Shown here: in pieces, positions 1 through 11,064 of the stretch
How the letters are laid out: each line of letters starts with the position of its first letter
Numbering within the stretch: the first letter of the stretch is position 1
Assembly: GCF_001244995.1 (NCBI RefSeq)
Contig: NZ_LN869529.1
Location: forward strand, 193,454-257,453
Source of the DNA: Intestinimonas massiliensis (ex Afouda et al. 2020)
GTDB taxonomy: Bacteria; Bacillota; Clostridia; Oscillospirales; Oscillospiraceae
DNA length: 64,000 bases
Direction of reading: 5' to 3'
Translations under genes and position numbers: made by a program
The notes under the pieces: generated by a model
The model's input: only the letters and a program-made list of their open reading frames with translations
Database searches by the model: none
What the model was told of the DNA's origin: nothing

Positions 1-1
1 C

Positions 2-406
2 GACGGGCAGGGCGGCGGCATCGGAAGCCGTCTGGTGGCCCTGCTCAAGCCCCGGCTCCTGCCGGGGTGGGAGCTGCTGGCGGCGGGCACCAACGTGCTG
101 GCCACCAACGCCATGCTCAAAGCGGGGGCTGGCCGTGGCGCCACCGGAGAGAACGCCATCGCCGTCAATGCGGTCCGGGCGGACATCATTCTGGGCCCCA
201 TCGGCGTGATCCTGGCCAACGGTCTCATGGGCGAGGTGCCGCCGGCGGTGGCCTCCGCCGTGTCCGGGGCGGAGGGGGTCAAGATTCTGATCCCCTCCAA
301 CGCCTGCGGAACCCGGATTGCCGGGACCGAGGAGATGAAGCTGGAGGAATACCTGCGGCGGGCCGTGGAGCTGGCCGCGGCGGAGATGGAGAAAAAGAGC
401 TCATAA
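2..406 (+). CDS. DUF3842 family protein (5' end missing)
   Basis: The reading frame is already open at base 2, so the true start lies outside the window. The visible 134 residues begin DGQGGGIG, a glycine-rich nucleotide-binding-like loop, and continue with an alanine/glycine-rich alpha/beta protein ending in a charged helix (EEMEKKSS-type tail). This matches the DUF3842 family, short proteins of about 135-140 residues in Clostridia, so only a few residues are probably lost. The function of the family is not established. An internal GTG at 35 is not a credible start because the conserved GQGGGIG loop precedes it. A perfect hairpin follows the stop codon, so this is the last gene of its transcript. 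Confidence 0.75.
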   Translation, partial: DGQGGGIGSRLVALLKPRLLPGWELLAAGTNVLATNAMLKAGAGRGATGENAIAVNAVRADIILGPIGVILANGLMGEVPPAVASAVSGAEGVKILIPSNACGTRIAGTEEMKLEEYLRRAVELAAAEMEKKSS

Positions 407-409
407 AGG

Positions 410-446
410 ATACGGGGCCGTCCCATTGGGACGGCCCCGTATGTTT
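410..446 (+). terminator. Terminator after DUF3842 gene
   Basis: A perfect 15-bp stem (410-424 with 428-442) closes on a 3-nt loop and is followed by a short, imperfect T run. It lies 4 bases past the stop codon and faces the minus-strand glpK end, so it may act on both strands. Confidence 0.75.
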
Positions 447-485
447 ATAAGGTGACCCAATACCGCCTTAACCCGTCCTTTCGCG

Positions 486-1970
486 TCATCTGGCCCAGCC
501 GCGGCTGCGGTCCACGGCCCTGTGCCAGTCGGACAGCAGTGTTTCCCGCCGCTGAGGGGCCATATCCGGATCGAAGGTCACATCGCACTTCCAGAGTCCC
601 TCGATCTCGTCCTGGTCCTTCCACACCCCCACGGCCAGCCCGGCCAGATAGGCCGCGCCCAGAGCGGTGGTCTCCCGGATCACCGGACGCCGGACCTGCC
701 GGTCCAGGATATCGGCCTGGAACTGCAGCAGAAAGCCGTCCCGGCTGGCCCCGCCGTCGGCCCGGAGCTGGTCCAGCGGAATGCCGGTGTCCTTCTCCAT
801 GGCGGTGGCCAGGTCACAGACCTGATAGGCGATGGACTCCTGAGCCGCCCGGATGATGTGCTCCCGCCGGGTGCCCCGGGTCAGGCCCACGATGCAGCCT
901 CGGGCGTACATGTCCCAGTAGGGGGCTCCCAGGCCGGTGAAGGCGGGCACCAGATACACGCCCCCGGTATCGGGGACCTTTTGCGCGTAATATTCCGCGT
1001 CCCGGCTCTCGGTGAGAAAGCGCATCTCATCCCGGACCCACTGGATGACCGCGCCTCCCACAAAGACCGAGCCCTCCAGGGCATACTGCACCTTCCCGCC
1101 CAGGCCCACGGCGATGGTGGTGATGAGGCCGTTCTGACTGACACAGGGGATGGCGCCGGTGTTCATCAGCAGGAAGCAGCCGGTGCCGTAGGTATTCTTG
1201 GCCTGGCCGGGGCGGAAGCAGGTCTGCCCGAAGAGGGCGGCCTGCTGGTCGCCGGCGATGCCGGCGATGGGCACCTGCGCCCCGGCAAATTCAGCGTAGC
1301 CATACACCGCGCTGGAATCCCGCACCTCCGGCAAGATGGCCCGGGGGATGTCCAGGGCGGCGAGCAGGGTGTCGTCCCAGCACAGCTTATGGATGTCGTA
1401 GAGCATGGTGCGGGAGGCATTGGTGTAGTCGGTGACGTGGACGGCCCCGCCGGTCAGCTTCCACAGCAGCCAGGTGTCCACCGTGCCGAAGAGGATCTCT
1501 CCGCGGCGGGCCCGCTCCTGCGCGCCCTCCACATGATCCAGCATCCATCGGATCTTGGTGGCGGAGAAATAGGCATCGGGCACCAGGCCGGTGGTCTGCC
1601 TGATGTGATCCCCGAGACCGTCGGCGAGCAGTCTGTCCACGATGGGGGCGGTGCGGCGGCACTGCCACACGATGGCGTTGCAGATGGGCCGCCCGGTGTC
1701 CTTTTCCCACAGGATGGTGGTCTCCCGCTGATTGGTGATGCCGATGGCGGCGATTTGGGCGGGGGTGACCCCTGTCTGGGCGATGACCTCCATCATCACG
1801 CCGTACTGGGAGGACCAGATCTCCATGGGGTCGTGCTCCACCCAGCCTTCCTGAGGATAGAACTGGGTAAATTCCTTTTGGGCCACGCCCACGATGTTCT
1901 GCTCCCGGTCAAAGAGAATGGCCCGGGAGCTGGTGGTGCCTTGGTCCAGGGCCAGCAGATAGGCGCCCAT
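486..1970 (-). CDS. glpK: Glycerol kinase
   Basis: Transfers phosphate from ATP to glycerol, giving sn-glycerol 3-phosphate for lipid synthesis or catabolism; cytosolic. The 494-residue length is that of GlpK. The N-terminus [16 protein letters not shown] is the FGGY/ASKHA phosphate-1 loop. Further family hallmarks include the conserved GITNQRETT stretch near residue 85, the [13 protein letters not shown] motif near 240 and the [17 protein letters not shown] segment near 400. An AAGGAGG site precedes the ATG. It is the last gene of a run that starts with the metal transporter znuA and is only 30 bp from the metallo-hydrolase gene. No glycerol facilitator or glpD is nearby, which is unusual for glpK. 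Confidence 0.95.
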   Translation of the reverse strand: MGAYLLALDQGTTSSRAILFDREQNIVGVAQKEFTQFYPQEGWVEHDPMEIWSSQYGVMMEVIAQTGVTPAQIAAIGITNQRETTILWEKDTGRPICNAIVWQCRRTAPIVDRLLADGLGDHIRQTTGLVPDAYFSATKIRWMLDHVEGAQERARRGEILFGTVDTWLLWKLTGGAVHVTDYTNASRTMLYDIHKLCWDDTLLAALDIPRAILPEVRDSSAVYGYAEFAGAQVPIAGIAGDQQAALFGQTCFRPGQAKNTYGTGCFLLMNTGAIPCVSQNGLITTIAVGLGGKVQYALEGSVFVGGAVIQWVRDEMRFLTESRDAEYYAQKVPDTGGVYLVPAFTGLGAPYWDMYARGCIVGLTRGTRREHIIRAAQESIAYQVCDLATAMEKDTGIPLDQLRADGGASRDGFLLQFQADILDRQVRRPVIRETTALGAAYLAGLAVGVWKDQDEIEGLWKCDVTFDPDMAPQRRETLLSDWHRAVDRSRGWAR

Positions 1971-2000
1971 ACCGGCCGCCTCCTTTCCTTGTCTGGTGGA

Positions 2001-2591
2001 TTACAGCTCTGTGCTCTCCCCGTGCTCCAGCAGCAGCCGGCCCGGGCCATCGAAGCCCTCGGCCAGAGCGCGGTTGTAGTGATAGCTGGGGTCGGTGTGG
2101 ATGGGCACGGAGTGCCGGGCGGCCACGGTCCAGGCGCAGCGGCTGGCCTCGGCGGCGTCCATGTTGTAAATACCGTCGATGGGCAGCAGGGCCCAGTCCA
2201 GGCGTCGGCCGGCCAGGCCGGCCATGGCGTCCACCCAGGAGGTGTCCCCGGCGTGGTAGAGGGTCCTGCCGTCGGCGGTGAGGAGATAGCCCACGCAGGC
2301 GTCCATGGGGTGGTTCCGGTTCCCGGCGGGGACAGCCTCTACCCGCACGTCCCCCACCTGAAAGGTGCGGTAGACGCCGCCGGTGAGGGCCTGGCCGGCC
2401 CGGATGACCCGGCAGCCGGCCTTCTGGGTGACCCGGGAGAGGTCGTTGTGGTCGCCGTGCTCGTGGGTGATGAGCACCAGATCGGCGGGCAGGTCGTAGC
2501 CTTCCCCAACGGCAGGGTCAAGGTAGATTACCATGCCGGACCGGGTGACGACGCGGCAACTGGCGTGCCCCTGAAAGAGCAGAACAGCCAT
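2001..2591 (-). CDS. MBL-fold metal-dependent hydrolase
   Basis: A 196-residue single-domain metallo-beta-lactamase-fold hydrolase. The metal-binding signature HEHGDHND (near residue 40) and a later HAGDTSW (near residue 113) supply the di-metal ligands. The small size and absence of extra domains resemble the UlaG/YtrP-like group acting on small phosphorylated or lactone substrates; the substrate here is unknown. The gene has a good AGGAGG site and sits 22 bp after the transporter permease and 30 bp before glpK. It is therefore probably co-transcribed with the zinc/manganese importer, which fits a metal-requiring enzyme but does not prove a link. Confidence 0.85.
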   Translation of the reverse strand: MAVLLFQGHASCRVVTRSGMVIYLDPAVGEGYDLPADLVLITHEHGDHNDLSRVTQKAGCRVIRAGQALTGGVYRTFQVGDVRVEAVPAGNRNHPMDACVGYLLTADGRTLYHAGDTSWVDAMAGLAGRRLDWALLPIDGIYNMDAAEASRCAWTVAARHSVPIHTDPSYHYNRALAEGFDGPGRLLLEHGESTEL

Positions 2592-2613
2592 AGAGGATAC
2601 CTCCTTTTTCTCC

Positions 2614-3483
2614 TTATAGGCGTTTTTTGCGCAGGGCGAAGGTGCAGGCGAAAAACAGGGCCAGGTACAGCGTGATGGAAGCGCCGGCGGAGGAACCGAT
2701 GTAGTAGGAGGTCATCAGTCCGGCCACGCCTGCGATCACAGCGGAGAGGATGGAGAACAGATGGTACTCCTTCATGTTCCGGGCCACGTTGCGGGCGGCG
2801 GCGCCGGGGAGTACCAGCAGGGAGTTGATGACCAGCAGTCCCACCCAGGTCATGGATACGGTGACCACCACGGCAATGGCGGCGGAGAAGAGGGCCTCCT
2901 GCCAGAATACCCGGATGCCGCGGCTGTCGGCTAGAGCGGGGTGGACCGAGGCGAGCAGGAGCTGGTTGAAGGACAGAGCCCACAGCAGAACCAGGACCAG
3001 CAGGATGAGGGCCAGCAGGCCAATTTTGGCGGGCTCCACGCTGAGGATATCGCCGATGAGCAGGGCGTTGTACTTGGTGAAGCTGCCGCCGCCCAGGGTG
3101 GCGATGAAGATGCCCAGGGCCACGGCGGTAGAGGAGAAGACGCCGATGACGGTGTCGCTGGCCAGGGCGGTCCGCCGCCGGACAAAGGTGAACAGCAGGG
3201 CAAAGACCACCGCGAACAGCACGGCGAACCACATGGGATCGGCGCCGGCAAAGAGCTTCACCGACGCGCCCAGCAGAGTGCCGATGGCGATGCCGGTAAA
3301 GGCGGAGTGGCCCAGCGCGTCGGAGAAGAAGGACATGCGGCTTTCCACCACCATGGTGGACAGTAGGCCGAACAGGGGGGAGATGACCAGCACCGCCAGC
3401 AGGGCGTTCTTCATAAAGAACATGCTTCCGGGCTGGGCCCAGTCGAAGGGCAGCAGGTCCACCAGGGAGTACCACAGCGCCAT
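2614..3483 (-). CDS. znuB: Metal ABC transporter permease (ZnuB/MntC type)
   Basis: A 289-residue integral membrane protein of the ABC-3 family with about eight to nine hydrophobic helices. It forms the channel for zinc or manganese import with the adjacent ATPase and binding protein. The family signature is visible in helix 2, where MSFFSDALGHSAFTGIAIG aligns with the conserved SDALSHAALPGI of ZnuB proteins. It starts 2 bp after the ATPase stop, so translation is coupled. Whether the metal is Zn2+ or Mn2+ cannot be settled from the permease alone; the symbol is provisional. Confidence 0.9.
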   Translation of the reverse strand: MALWYSLVDLLPFDWAQPGSMFFMKNALLAVLVISPLFGLLSTMVVESRMSFFSDALGHSAFTGIAIGTLLGASVKLFAGADPMWFAVLFAVVFALLFTFVRRRTALASDTVIGVFSSTAVALGIFIATLGGGSFTKYNALLIGDILSVEPAKIGLLALILLVLVLLWALSFNQLLLASVHPALADSRGIRVFWQEALFSAAIAVVVTVSMTWVGLLVINSLLVLPGAAARNVARNMKEYHLFSILSAVIAGVAGLMTSYYIGSSAGASITLYLALFFACTFALRKKRL

Positions 3484-3484
3484 A

Positions 3485-4252
3485 TCAGCCCCGCCCCCTT
3501 CCCAGCGAGAGGTGGAAGACCTCCTGGAATTCCGGGGAGGAGAGGACCTCCGCCGGCGTGCCCGCCTTCAGCACTCCGCTCTGGAGCAGGATGACCTTGT
3601 CGGCATATTCCTCCAGGGTGGCAAAGTCGTGGGTGGACAGGAGGATGGACAGGTCGTAAGACCGCCGCACCTCGTCCAGCATGTCCAGAAGCTGCTTTTC
3701 CCCCTCGATGTCCACACCGGACAGTGGCTCGTCCAAAATCAGAATGTGGGGCACCGGCTCCAGGGCCATCGCCAGCAGCACCCGCTGGAGCTCGCCACCG
3801 GACAGGGAGCCGATGCGCTTGTCGATGAGGCTTTCGGCGTGAACCCGCTCCAGGCAGGCCGCCACCCGGGCACGGACCTTTTTCGGCGCCGGCAGGAACA
3901 CCGGCCAGGCGTCGATGGCGGAGACGAACAGGTCCAGCACGCTCACCGGGTCCCCCCGGTCAAAGGAGGGGGATTGGGGCACATAGCCGATGAGGGGCCG
4001 GGTCCGCCGCCCGCCCGCCTGCTGGAAGTCGATGGTCCCCGCGTGGGGGAGCTGGCCCAGAATGGTACGGAAGAGGGTGGACTTGCCCGCTCCGTTGGGG
4101 CCGATGAGGGCGGTGATCTCCCCGCAGTGGAGGTGGAAGCTGACATGCTCCAGAATGGTCTGCTCCCCCAGCGAGACGGACAGGTCCGCCACCTTCAGGC
4201 AGCAGGCCCCCGAGCAGCCGGAGCCGGCGTTTTCGTGCTTTTTGACGCTCAT
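3485..4252 (-). CDS. znuC: Metal ABC transporter ATP-binding protein
   Basis: A 255-residue ABC ATPase powering the ZnuA/ZnuB-type importer. Walker A is GPNGAGKST, the signature motif is LSGGELQ, Walker B is ILILDEPLSGVD, and the switch histidine is in LSTHDF. A short cysteine-rich N-terminus (GCSGACC) precedes the nucleotide-binding domain, as in many clostridial ZnuC proteins, and could bind metal. The start codon overlaps the znuA stop by 4 bases (ATGA), indicating translational coupling in a three-gene transporter operon. Confidence 0.93.
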   Translation of the reverse strand: MSVKKHENAGSGCSGACCLKVADLSVSLGEQTILEHVSFHLHCGEITALIGPNGAGKSTLFRTILGQLPHAGTIDFQQAGGRRTRPLIGYVPQSPSFDRGDPVSVLDLFVSAIDAWPVFLPAPKKVRARVAACLERVHAESLIDKRIGSLSGGELQRVLLAMALEPVPHILILDEPLSGVDIEGEKQLLDMLDEVRRSYDLSILLSTHDFATLEEYADKVILLQSGVLKAGTPAEVLSSPEFQEVFHLSLGRGRG

Positions 4253-5175
4253 TGCAGAGCCTCCAGAATGGTGCCGAGATTGGCGTTCATAGCGTCGATA
4301 TAGGGCTGGATGCCGTCGCCGTCGCCGCTCATGATCATGTCGAGCGTATCGACGGCGCAGCCAGTCTCCCGGGCGATGGCCCGGGCGGTGGCGTCGGAGC
4401 CGTTTTTCTCAGTGAAGATGGCGGGGATATGGTGCTCCTCCACCAGAGAGACGATTTCCCGGATCTCGGCGGCGGACGCCTCGGAGCCCTCCTCCTCTTC
4501 GATGGCCTTGAGCAGCTCCAGACCAAACGCCTGGGCGAAGTACTGGAACCCGTCGTGGAAGGTGATGAGACCCGGAAGGGCGGCCAGCGCATCCCCGTCC
4601 GGCTGGATGCCGCTCTGAATCTCCTTTACGGCGGTACCGCTGTTGGAGCGATATGGATCCAGATGGCTTGGATCGACAACGGCCAGCGCCTCTGCGATCG
4701 TTTGAAGCATCCGTTCCGCATTCCCGGGGGCCATCCAGATGTGGGGGTCATAGTGCTCCCCTTCCTCCTCGCCGGCTCCGTGGTCATGTTCTTCGTGACC
4801 CTCGTAGGGAAGCAGTTCAAGACCCTGGGCGCAGTCGATGACTGAGGCGGCGGATTGGGACAGGGCGTCGGACATGAAGTCCTCCAGCCCTACGCCATTC
4901 ATGACGATGACGTCGGCGGCCTCGATGGCCTTCATATCGTTGACGGTGAGGGTGTAGTCGTGGAGGCAGGAAATCTGCCCCTGAACCAGCAGGTCCACCT
5001 GTACCCCATCCACCCCCTTGGTGACGGCGGTGGTAAACAGATAGACGGGATAGGTGGTGCACAGGACCCGCAAAGTGCCGCCCTCCGTGGGGGCGGGGGA
5101 GGCCGGTTGCCCCCCGCCGCAGGCGGTGAGCAGGAGCAGCGCGGCCAGGAGAATGGAAGACAGAGATTTTTTCAA
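4249..5175 (-). CDS. znuA: Metal-binding lipoprotein of ABC transporter (ZnuA-like)
   Basis: A 308-residue extracellular solute-binding lipoprotein. The signal peptide ends in a lipobox (LLTACGGG), so the protein is anchored on Cys19. A His/Glu-rich loop (EGHEEHDHGAGEEEGEH) near residues 140-155 is typical of zinc-binding ZnuA proteins and less so of manganese proteins. Candidate ligand histidines lie in HDYTL, PHIWM and TFHDGF, with a final acidic ligand region near EKNGSDA. It is the first gene of the transporter operon and has a strong promoter just upstream. Zinc is the likelier substrate on the basis of the His-rich loop. Confidence 0.9.
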   Translation of the reverse strand: MKKSLSSILLAALLLLTACGGGQPASPAPTEGGTLRVLCTTYPVYLFTTAVTKGVDGVQVDLLVQGQISCLHDYTLTVNDMKAIEAADVIVMNGVGLEDFMSDALSQSAASVIDCAQGLELLPYEGHEEHDHGAGEEEGEHYDPHIWMAPGNAERMLQTIAEALAVVDPSHLDPYRSNSGTAVKEIQSGIQPDGDALAALPGLITFHDGFQYFAQAFGLELLKAIEEEEGSEASAAEIREIVSLVEEHHIPAIFTEKNGSDATARAIARETGCAVDTLDMIMSGDGDGIQPYIDAMNANLGTILEALQ

Positions 5176-5224
5176 GCGAACACCTCATAACCGGAAAATC
5201 GTTGGTATGGATCGTCAATATTTT

Positions 5225-5253
5225 ATTATACCCTGTCTGTACCGATTTGTAAA
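5225..5253 (-). promoter_or_regulatory. Promoter of znuA-C-B operon
   Basis: On the minus strand, -35 TTTACA (5253-5248) and -10 TATAAT (5230-5225) are separated by 17 bp. I see no clear Zur or MntR palindrome around it. The -35 box almost touches the terminator of the preceding gene. Confidence 0.75.
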
Positions 5254-5255
5254 TA

Positions 5256-5285
5256 AAACCGGAGCGGCATTGGCCGCTCCGGTTT
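5256..5285 (-). terminator. Terminator after the membrane-protein gene
   Basis: A perfect 13-bp stem (5256-5268 / 5273-5285) with a 4-nt loop is followed on the minus strand by TTTTATTT. It lies 8 bases past the stop of the gene at 5293-6150. Confidence 0.85.
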
Positions 5286-5292
5286 CCAAAGG

Positions 5293-6150
5293 TCAGAGCT
5301 GTTTCAGTAGGGAGAGGACGGGCTGGAGGGAGAAGAAACCCGCCGCAAAGCTGGCAGCGTTGGCAGCCAGGGCATAGAGTATCCGCCGGCCCCGGGTATG
5401 CCCTCCCTTGAGCAGGAAGGCGTAGGCTACGGCCTCCACCGCGAAGATGACGGCCTCCGCCGGGAGCAGGACCAGCAGATAGAAGGGGAAGGAGCTGGCA
5501 AGCGTGACGAATCCGCTGCCGATCACCAGGTGGAGCCCGAGCTGCGTGGCCAGGTTGACCAGCAGGAACACCAGGGCATTCTCCCGCAGCCGGAAGCCGA
5601 AGAGGAGGAGGACGATCCCCTCCACAATCAGGGTGGGGATCAGGGTGGCCAGGAGCTGGATTAATCTGGCCAGCCAGCCGGAGGTGGCCCGGGTGACAGA
5701 GTTGGTCTGGCAGTCATAGACCAGATTGGTATAAAAAGCGGTGCGGGTGAAGGACTCCTCTGTGGCCTGGGAGCCCTCCGCCGTGGAGACGGCGATGCGG
5801 AAGGTCTTTGGCAGGCCGTGGTAGGTGAAGCGGTGGGCGCCGTTTGCATCGGGAGTCAGGTCTCCGAAAAGCGGGGCCCGGGTGCCGCCGGCGAAGGCCG
5901 GATACCAGCCCTCCCCCTCCCAGACATGAAGCCCGGCCAGCAGGGCCTGGTCGTAGGGCTTGCCATGCAGGTTGTCATAGCTGCCCCGCGTCTCCTCCGG
6001 GATGAGCAGATCCAGGTAGTAGAGCCCGTCCGGAGCGTTTTTCACCAAAATGGTGAGCTCCGGCTTGGGCCCCATATCGGCGGAGGCGCGGACCGGGAGC
6101 AGAGCCAGACAGAGCAGCAGCGCGCAGGCAAGAGAACAGATGCGTTTCAT
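5293..6150 (-). CDS. Signal-peptide membrane protein of unknown function
   Basis: A 285-residue protein that I do not recognise. It has a cleavable signal peptide ending near VRASA (residues 1-25) and an extracytoplasmic domain of about 130 residues that is rich in aromatic residues. Four hydrophobic segments follow, roughly at 162-185, 190-207, 213-245 and 255-278. The pattern suggests a surface domain tethered by a small C-terminal membrane bundle. It stands alone between two terminators, with a GGGGG-containing ribosome site before the ATG. No catalytic motif or repeat was seen. Confidence 0.6.
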   Translation of the reverse strand: MKRICSLACALLLCLALLPVRASADMGPKPELTILVKNAPDGLYYLDLLIPEETRGSYDNLHGKPYDQALLAGLHVWEGEGWYPAFAGGTRAPLFGDLTPDANGAHRFTYHGLPKTFRIAVSTAEGSQATEESFTRTAFYTNLVYDCQTNSVTRATSGWLARLIQLLATLIPTLIVEGIVLLLFGFRLRENALVFLLVNLATQLGLHLVIGSGFVTLASSFPFYLLVLLPAEAVIFAVEAVAYAFLLKGGHTRGRRILYALAANAASFAAGFFSLQPVLSLLKQL

Positions 6151-6203
6151 GGTGGAACCCCCTTTCTATCCAGATAGACGATGGAAGGACCCTTTTTATG
6201 ACA

Positions 6204-6235
6204 GAGCCTCCCGGAAAAAATCATCCGGGAGGCTC
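6204..6235 (-). terminator. Terminator after aconitase-family gene
   Basis: An 11-bp perfect stem (6204-6214 / 6225-6235) with an A/T-rich loop lies 10 bases after the stop codon. The T run is weak. Confidence 0.6.
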
Positions 6236-6244
6236 CGCGTTCCA

Positions 6245-8452
6245 TCATTTTGCGTAGAAGTTGATGAGGCAGCCGGCCAGGATGATGTCCCGCTCTTCGC
6301 GGGTCAGGCCGGGCAGGCACAGGGTGACAGGGGATTCCACGCCGTTCTGGAGCAGGGTGGCCGTCACCTCCTCGCCGTCGCCCTCCAGCAGGGCCCGGAT
6401 ACCCGGAATATAGACCCGGTCGCCGGGTTGGAGGTTTTTCTCCTTCAGGCCAGCGCAGATGAAGGGCAGCATCCCCCAGTTCACCACGTTGGAGCGGTAG
6501 CGCTTGGTGGCATACTCCTCGGCAATGTTGGCGCAGCCGCCCAGCACCCGCTGGCAGGAGGCGGCCTGCTCCCGGGCGGAGCCGTCGCCGGGCTTCAGGG
6601 CCATGACCAGAGAGCCCAGGCCAGTGGTCCTGGGGTCGTGACCCAGCAGAGCGTCGGGGACCTCGCCCGCCCGGCGTCTGCGCTCCTCGGCCAGGACCGC
6701 CTTGGCCCGGGGCACATACTGGGGGTCCTTCCGGCTCAGGGCAAACTCACTGAGACGGATGGGGTTGGAACGGTAAGAGGAGGTCTCGCCGGAGGGGATG
6801 AGCTCGTCCGTGGTGGTCACCGGGTCATAGATGGCACACGCCACGGTGAGGAGCAGGTCCTCCGGCAGGGGCACCTGCTCCGGCCAGTCGGCGATGTTGG
6901 GACCGAACACCAGCTCGGCGTCCTTCTGGGGCTTGCCCACGCCGTAGTAGACGCGGGAGCGGTAGGAGCTGTCGTCGTACTGATAGGGTTCGCGGGCGGG
7001 GTCCGCCGGGGGCTCCGGCAGCTCGTCCGCCCCGGTGAGCACGCCGCCGTTCAGGGCGGTGGCGGCGATGGAGCGGGCGTCCATCAGGGCCACATAGGAC
7101 ACCTGGCCGTCGCCGGGCTTGGAGCCCTCCCGGTTGGGGAAGTTGCGGGTGGAATGCCGGATGGAGAAAGCCCCGTTGGCGGGCACGTCTCCGGCGCCGA
7201 AGCAGGGGCCGCAGAAGCAGGAACGAATGGAGGCGCCGGCGGCCATCAGCGTGCTGATATAACCCTTGCGGGTCAGCTCCTGCATGACGGGCATGGAGCC
7301 GGGGTAACAGGACAGCCAGAATGCGCCGGAGCCGATGGGGTGGCGGCCCAGGATCTCCGCTGCCCGGACCAGATTCTGATACACGCCGCCGGAGCAGCCG
7401 GCGATGACGCCCTGGTCCACCTGGAACTGGCCGTTCACAATCTTCTTGGTCAGAGAGGCGGGGGGATTCTTCAGCTCCAACTGCCGGACCGCGTCCTCGT
7501 CCACCTGGTGCAGCAGGTCGGCCATGTTGGCCTTGAACTCCCGGATGGTGAAGGCGTTTGAGGGGTGAAAGGGCAGGGCGATCATGGGTTCCACCGTGCC
7601 CAGGTCAATCTCGATGAGGGCGTCGTAGCGGGCGCCGGCGGCGGGGGCCTGAGCCTTGAACTGCTCACCGCGGCCCAGAAGGTCCAGATGCTCCCGCACC
7701 GTGTCGTCGGTGGACCACACGGAGGACAGGCAGGCGGTCTCGGTGGTCATGACATCAATGCCGGAGCGGTAATCCATGGCTAGGCTGGCTACGCCGGGGC
7801 CGAAGAATTCCAGCACCGCGTTTTTCACGATGCCCTGCCGGAAGGTGGCGCCGATCAGGGCCAGAGCCACGTCCTGAGGGCCGGTGCCCGGGCGGGGGGC
7901 GCCGGTGAGGTAGACGGCGATGACCTTGGGATAGGCCACGTCGTAGGTCTTGCACAGGAGCTGGCGGGCCAGCTCGGGGCCGCCCTCGCCGATGGCCATG
8001 GCGCCGTAAGCGCCGTAGCGGGTGTGGGAGTCGGAACCCAAGATCATCCGGCCGGGGGCGGCATACCGCTCCCGCATGTAGGAGTGGATGACGGCCTGGT
8101 GGGCGGGAACAAACTCACCACCGTACTTTTTGGCGGCGGACAGGCCAAAAACGTGGTCATCCTCGTTGATGGTACCGCCCACGGCGCACAGGGAGTTGTG
8201 GCAGTTGGTAAGCACATAGGGCACCGGGAATTCCGTCATGCCAGAGGCGCGGGCGGTCTGGATGATGCCCACATAGGTGATGTCGTGGGAGGCCATGGCG
8301 TCAAACCGGATCTTCAGACGATCCATATCGGGGGCGGTGTTGTGGGCCTTCAGGATGGAGTAGGCCATGGTTCTGTCCCGGCCCTCGCTCCCGGCGGCGG
8401 GCGCAAAGCCCGCCCCTGTATAGGTTACGGGAGAGTTGGTGATTCGTATCAT
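6245..8452 (-). CDS. Aconitase-family hydratase
   Basis: A 735-residue [4Fe-4S] hydro-lyase of the aconitase superfamily. Expected cluster ligands are the Cys in AGCSGG (near residue 350) and the CGPC pair (near 414). Active-site stretches include SDSHTRYG and the C-terminal swivel-domain serine region GDGSAREQAASCQ. It resembles the clostridial 'hydratase' group rather than bacterial AcnA/AcnB, so citrate/isocitrate is plausible but the substrate is not proven. The start at 8452 is supported by a GGAGGG site 6 bases upstream; the next Met (8368) has no such site. It is monocistronic, with its own promoter and terminator, and no other TCA-cycle gene is nearby. Confidence 0.85.
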   Translation of the reverse strand: MIRITNSPVTYTGAGFAPAAGSEGRDRTMAYSILKAHNTAPDMDRLKIRFDAMASHDITYVGIIQTARASGMTEFPVPYVLTNCHNSLCAVGGTINEDDHVFGLSAAKKYGGEFVPAHQAVIHSYMRERYAAPGRMILGSDSHTRYGAYGAMAIGEGGPELARQLLCKTYDVAYPKVIAVYLTGAPRPGTGPQDVALALIGATFRQGIVKNAVLEFFGPGVASLAMDYRSGIDVMTTETACLSSVWSTDDTVREHLDLLGRGEQFKAQAPAAGARYDALIEIDLGTVEPMIALPFHPSNAFTIREFKANMADLLHQVDEDAVRQLELKNPPASLTKKIVNGQFQVDQGVIAGCSGGVYQNLVRAAEILGRHPIGSGAFWLSCYPGSMPVMQELTRKGYISTLMAAGASIRSCFCGPCFGAGDVPANGAFSIRHSTRNFPNREGSKPGDGQVSYVALMDARSIAATALNGGVLTGADELPEPPADPAREPYQYDDSSYRSRVYYGVGKPQKDAELVFGPNIADWPEQVPLPEDLLLTVACAIYDPVTTTDELIPSGETSSYRSNPIRLSEFALSRKDPQYVPRAKAVLAEERRRRAGEVPDALLGHDPRTTGLGSLVMALKPGDGSAREQAASCQRVLGGCANIAEEYATKRYRSNVVNWGMLPFICAGLKEKNLQPGDRVYIPGIRALLEGDGEEVTATLLQNGVESPVTLCLPGLTREERDIILAGCLINFYAK

Positions 8453-8488
8453 AGGAATCCCTCCGTTTTGATTTAGCAGAATAAAGTT

Positions 8489-8517
8489 ATTATATCAAAA
8501 GGCTTGGACCGTGACAA
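8489..8517 (-). promoter_or_regulatory. Promoter of aconitase-family gene
   Basis: Minus-strand -35 TTGTCA (8517-8512) and -10 TATAAT (8494-8489), 17-bp spacer, about 37 bases before the start codon. Confidence 0.75.
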
Positions 8518-8572
8518 GAGGCGGAAGAAAGACCCTTATAGAAATCCTGCATAAGAGCGGATAGAGCAGAAG

Positions 8573-8601
8573 GGCCCGGCCGTCCAGTGGACGGCCGGGC
8601 C
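8573..8601 (-). terminator. Terminator after hppA
   Basis: A 13-bp GC-rich perfect stem (8573-8585 / 8589-8601) with a 3-nt loop lies just past the hppA stop. The following tract is only modestly T-rich. Confidence 0.65.
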
Positions 8602-8614
8602 GAAGCGGTTTGGC

Positions 8615-10750
<2,136 letters not shown>

Positions 10751-10760
10751 TCCTTTGCTT

Positions 10761-10787
10761 GTTCTCCCCCTCTGCCAGGGGGAGAAC
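10761..10787 (-). repeat. Perfect hairpin in the hppA leader
   Basis: An 11-bp perfect inverted repeat (10761-10771 / 10777-10787) with a 5-nt loop ends 4 bases before the AAAGGAG ribosome site of hppA. It has no T run. It may control translation or be a member of a short palindromic repeat family. Confidence 0.7.
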
Positions 10788-10799
10788 TCCTTGTTAAAT

Positions 10800-10827
10800 A
10801 TTCTATCATAACCAATTCTTTTTGCAA
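10800..10827 (-). promoter_or_regulatory. Promoter of hppA
   Basis: Minus-strand -35 TTGCAA (10827-10822) and -10 TAGAAT (10805-10800), 16-bp spacer. The AT-rich stretch 10830-11060 further upstream holds no ORF or recognisable riboswitch. Confidence 0.55.
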
Positions 10828-11064
10828 GGCGGCACGGTCCCGTTTCCGGCCAATATGACCGATTTTACAATTCAAACGAAAATAAAAAGTACAAAATGCA
10901 GCTTTCCGTGCATTGTTACCAGGCGGCCTCAAAAACATAGAAAGTTCGAAAGCGAAAGAGATTCAAATAAAAAGTTTGCCCCCTTACGAGCGGCAGAAGA
11001 CCGTAAATGCAAAAAAGAGGAATGCCAAAAAATTTTGTGAAAAATTTTTGTGTTCGCCAGGGAA

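Noticed and set aside
522-2675. 717-codon plus-strand frame over glpK and the MBL gene
   Set aside because: Antisense shadow; no family features.
5176-5290. Zur or MntR operator at znuA
   Set aside because: No convincing palindrome; ATCGT occurs twice as a direct repeat only.
10830-11060. Possible c-di-AMP (ydaO) or K+ riboswitch upstream of the potassium genes
   Set aside because: The stretch lies after trkH rather than before trkA, and no conserved riboswitch core was recognised.
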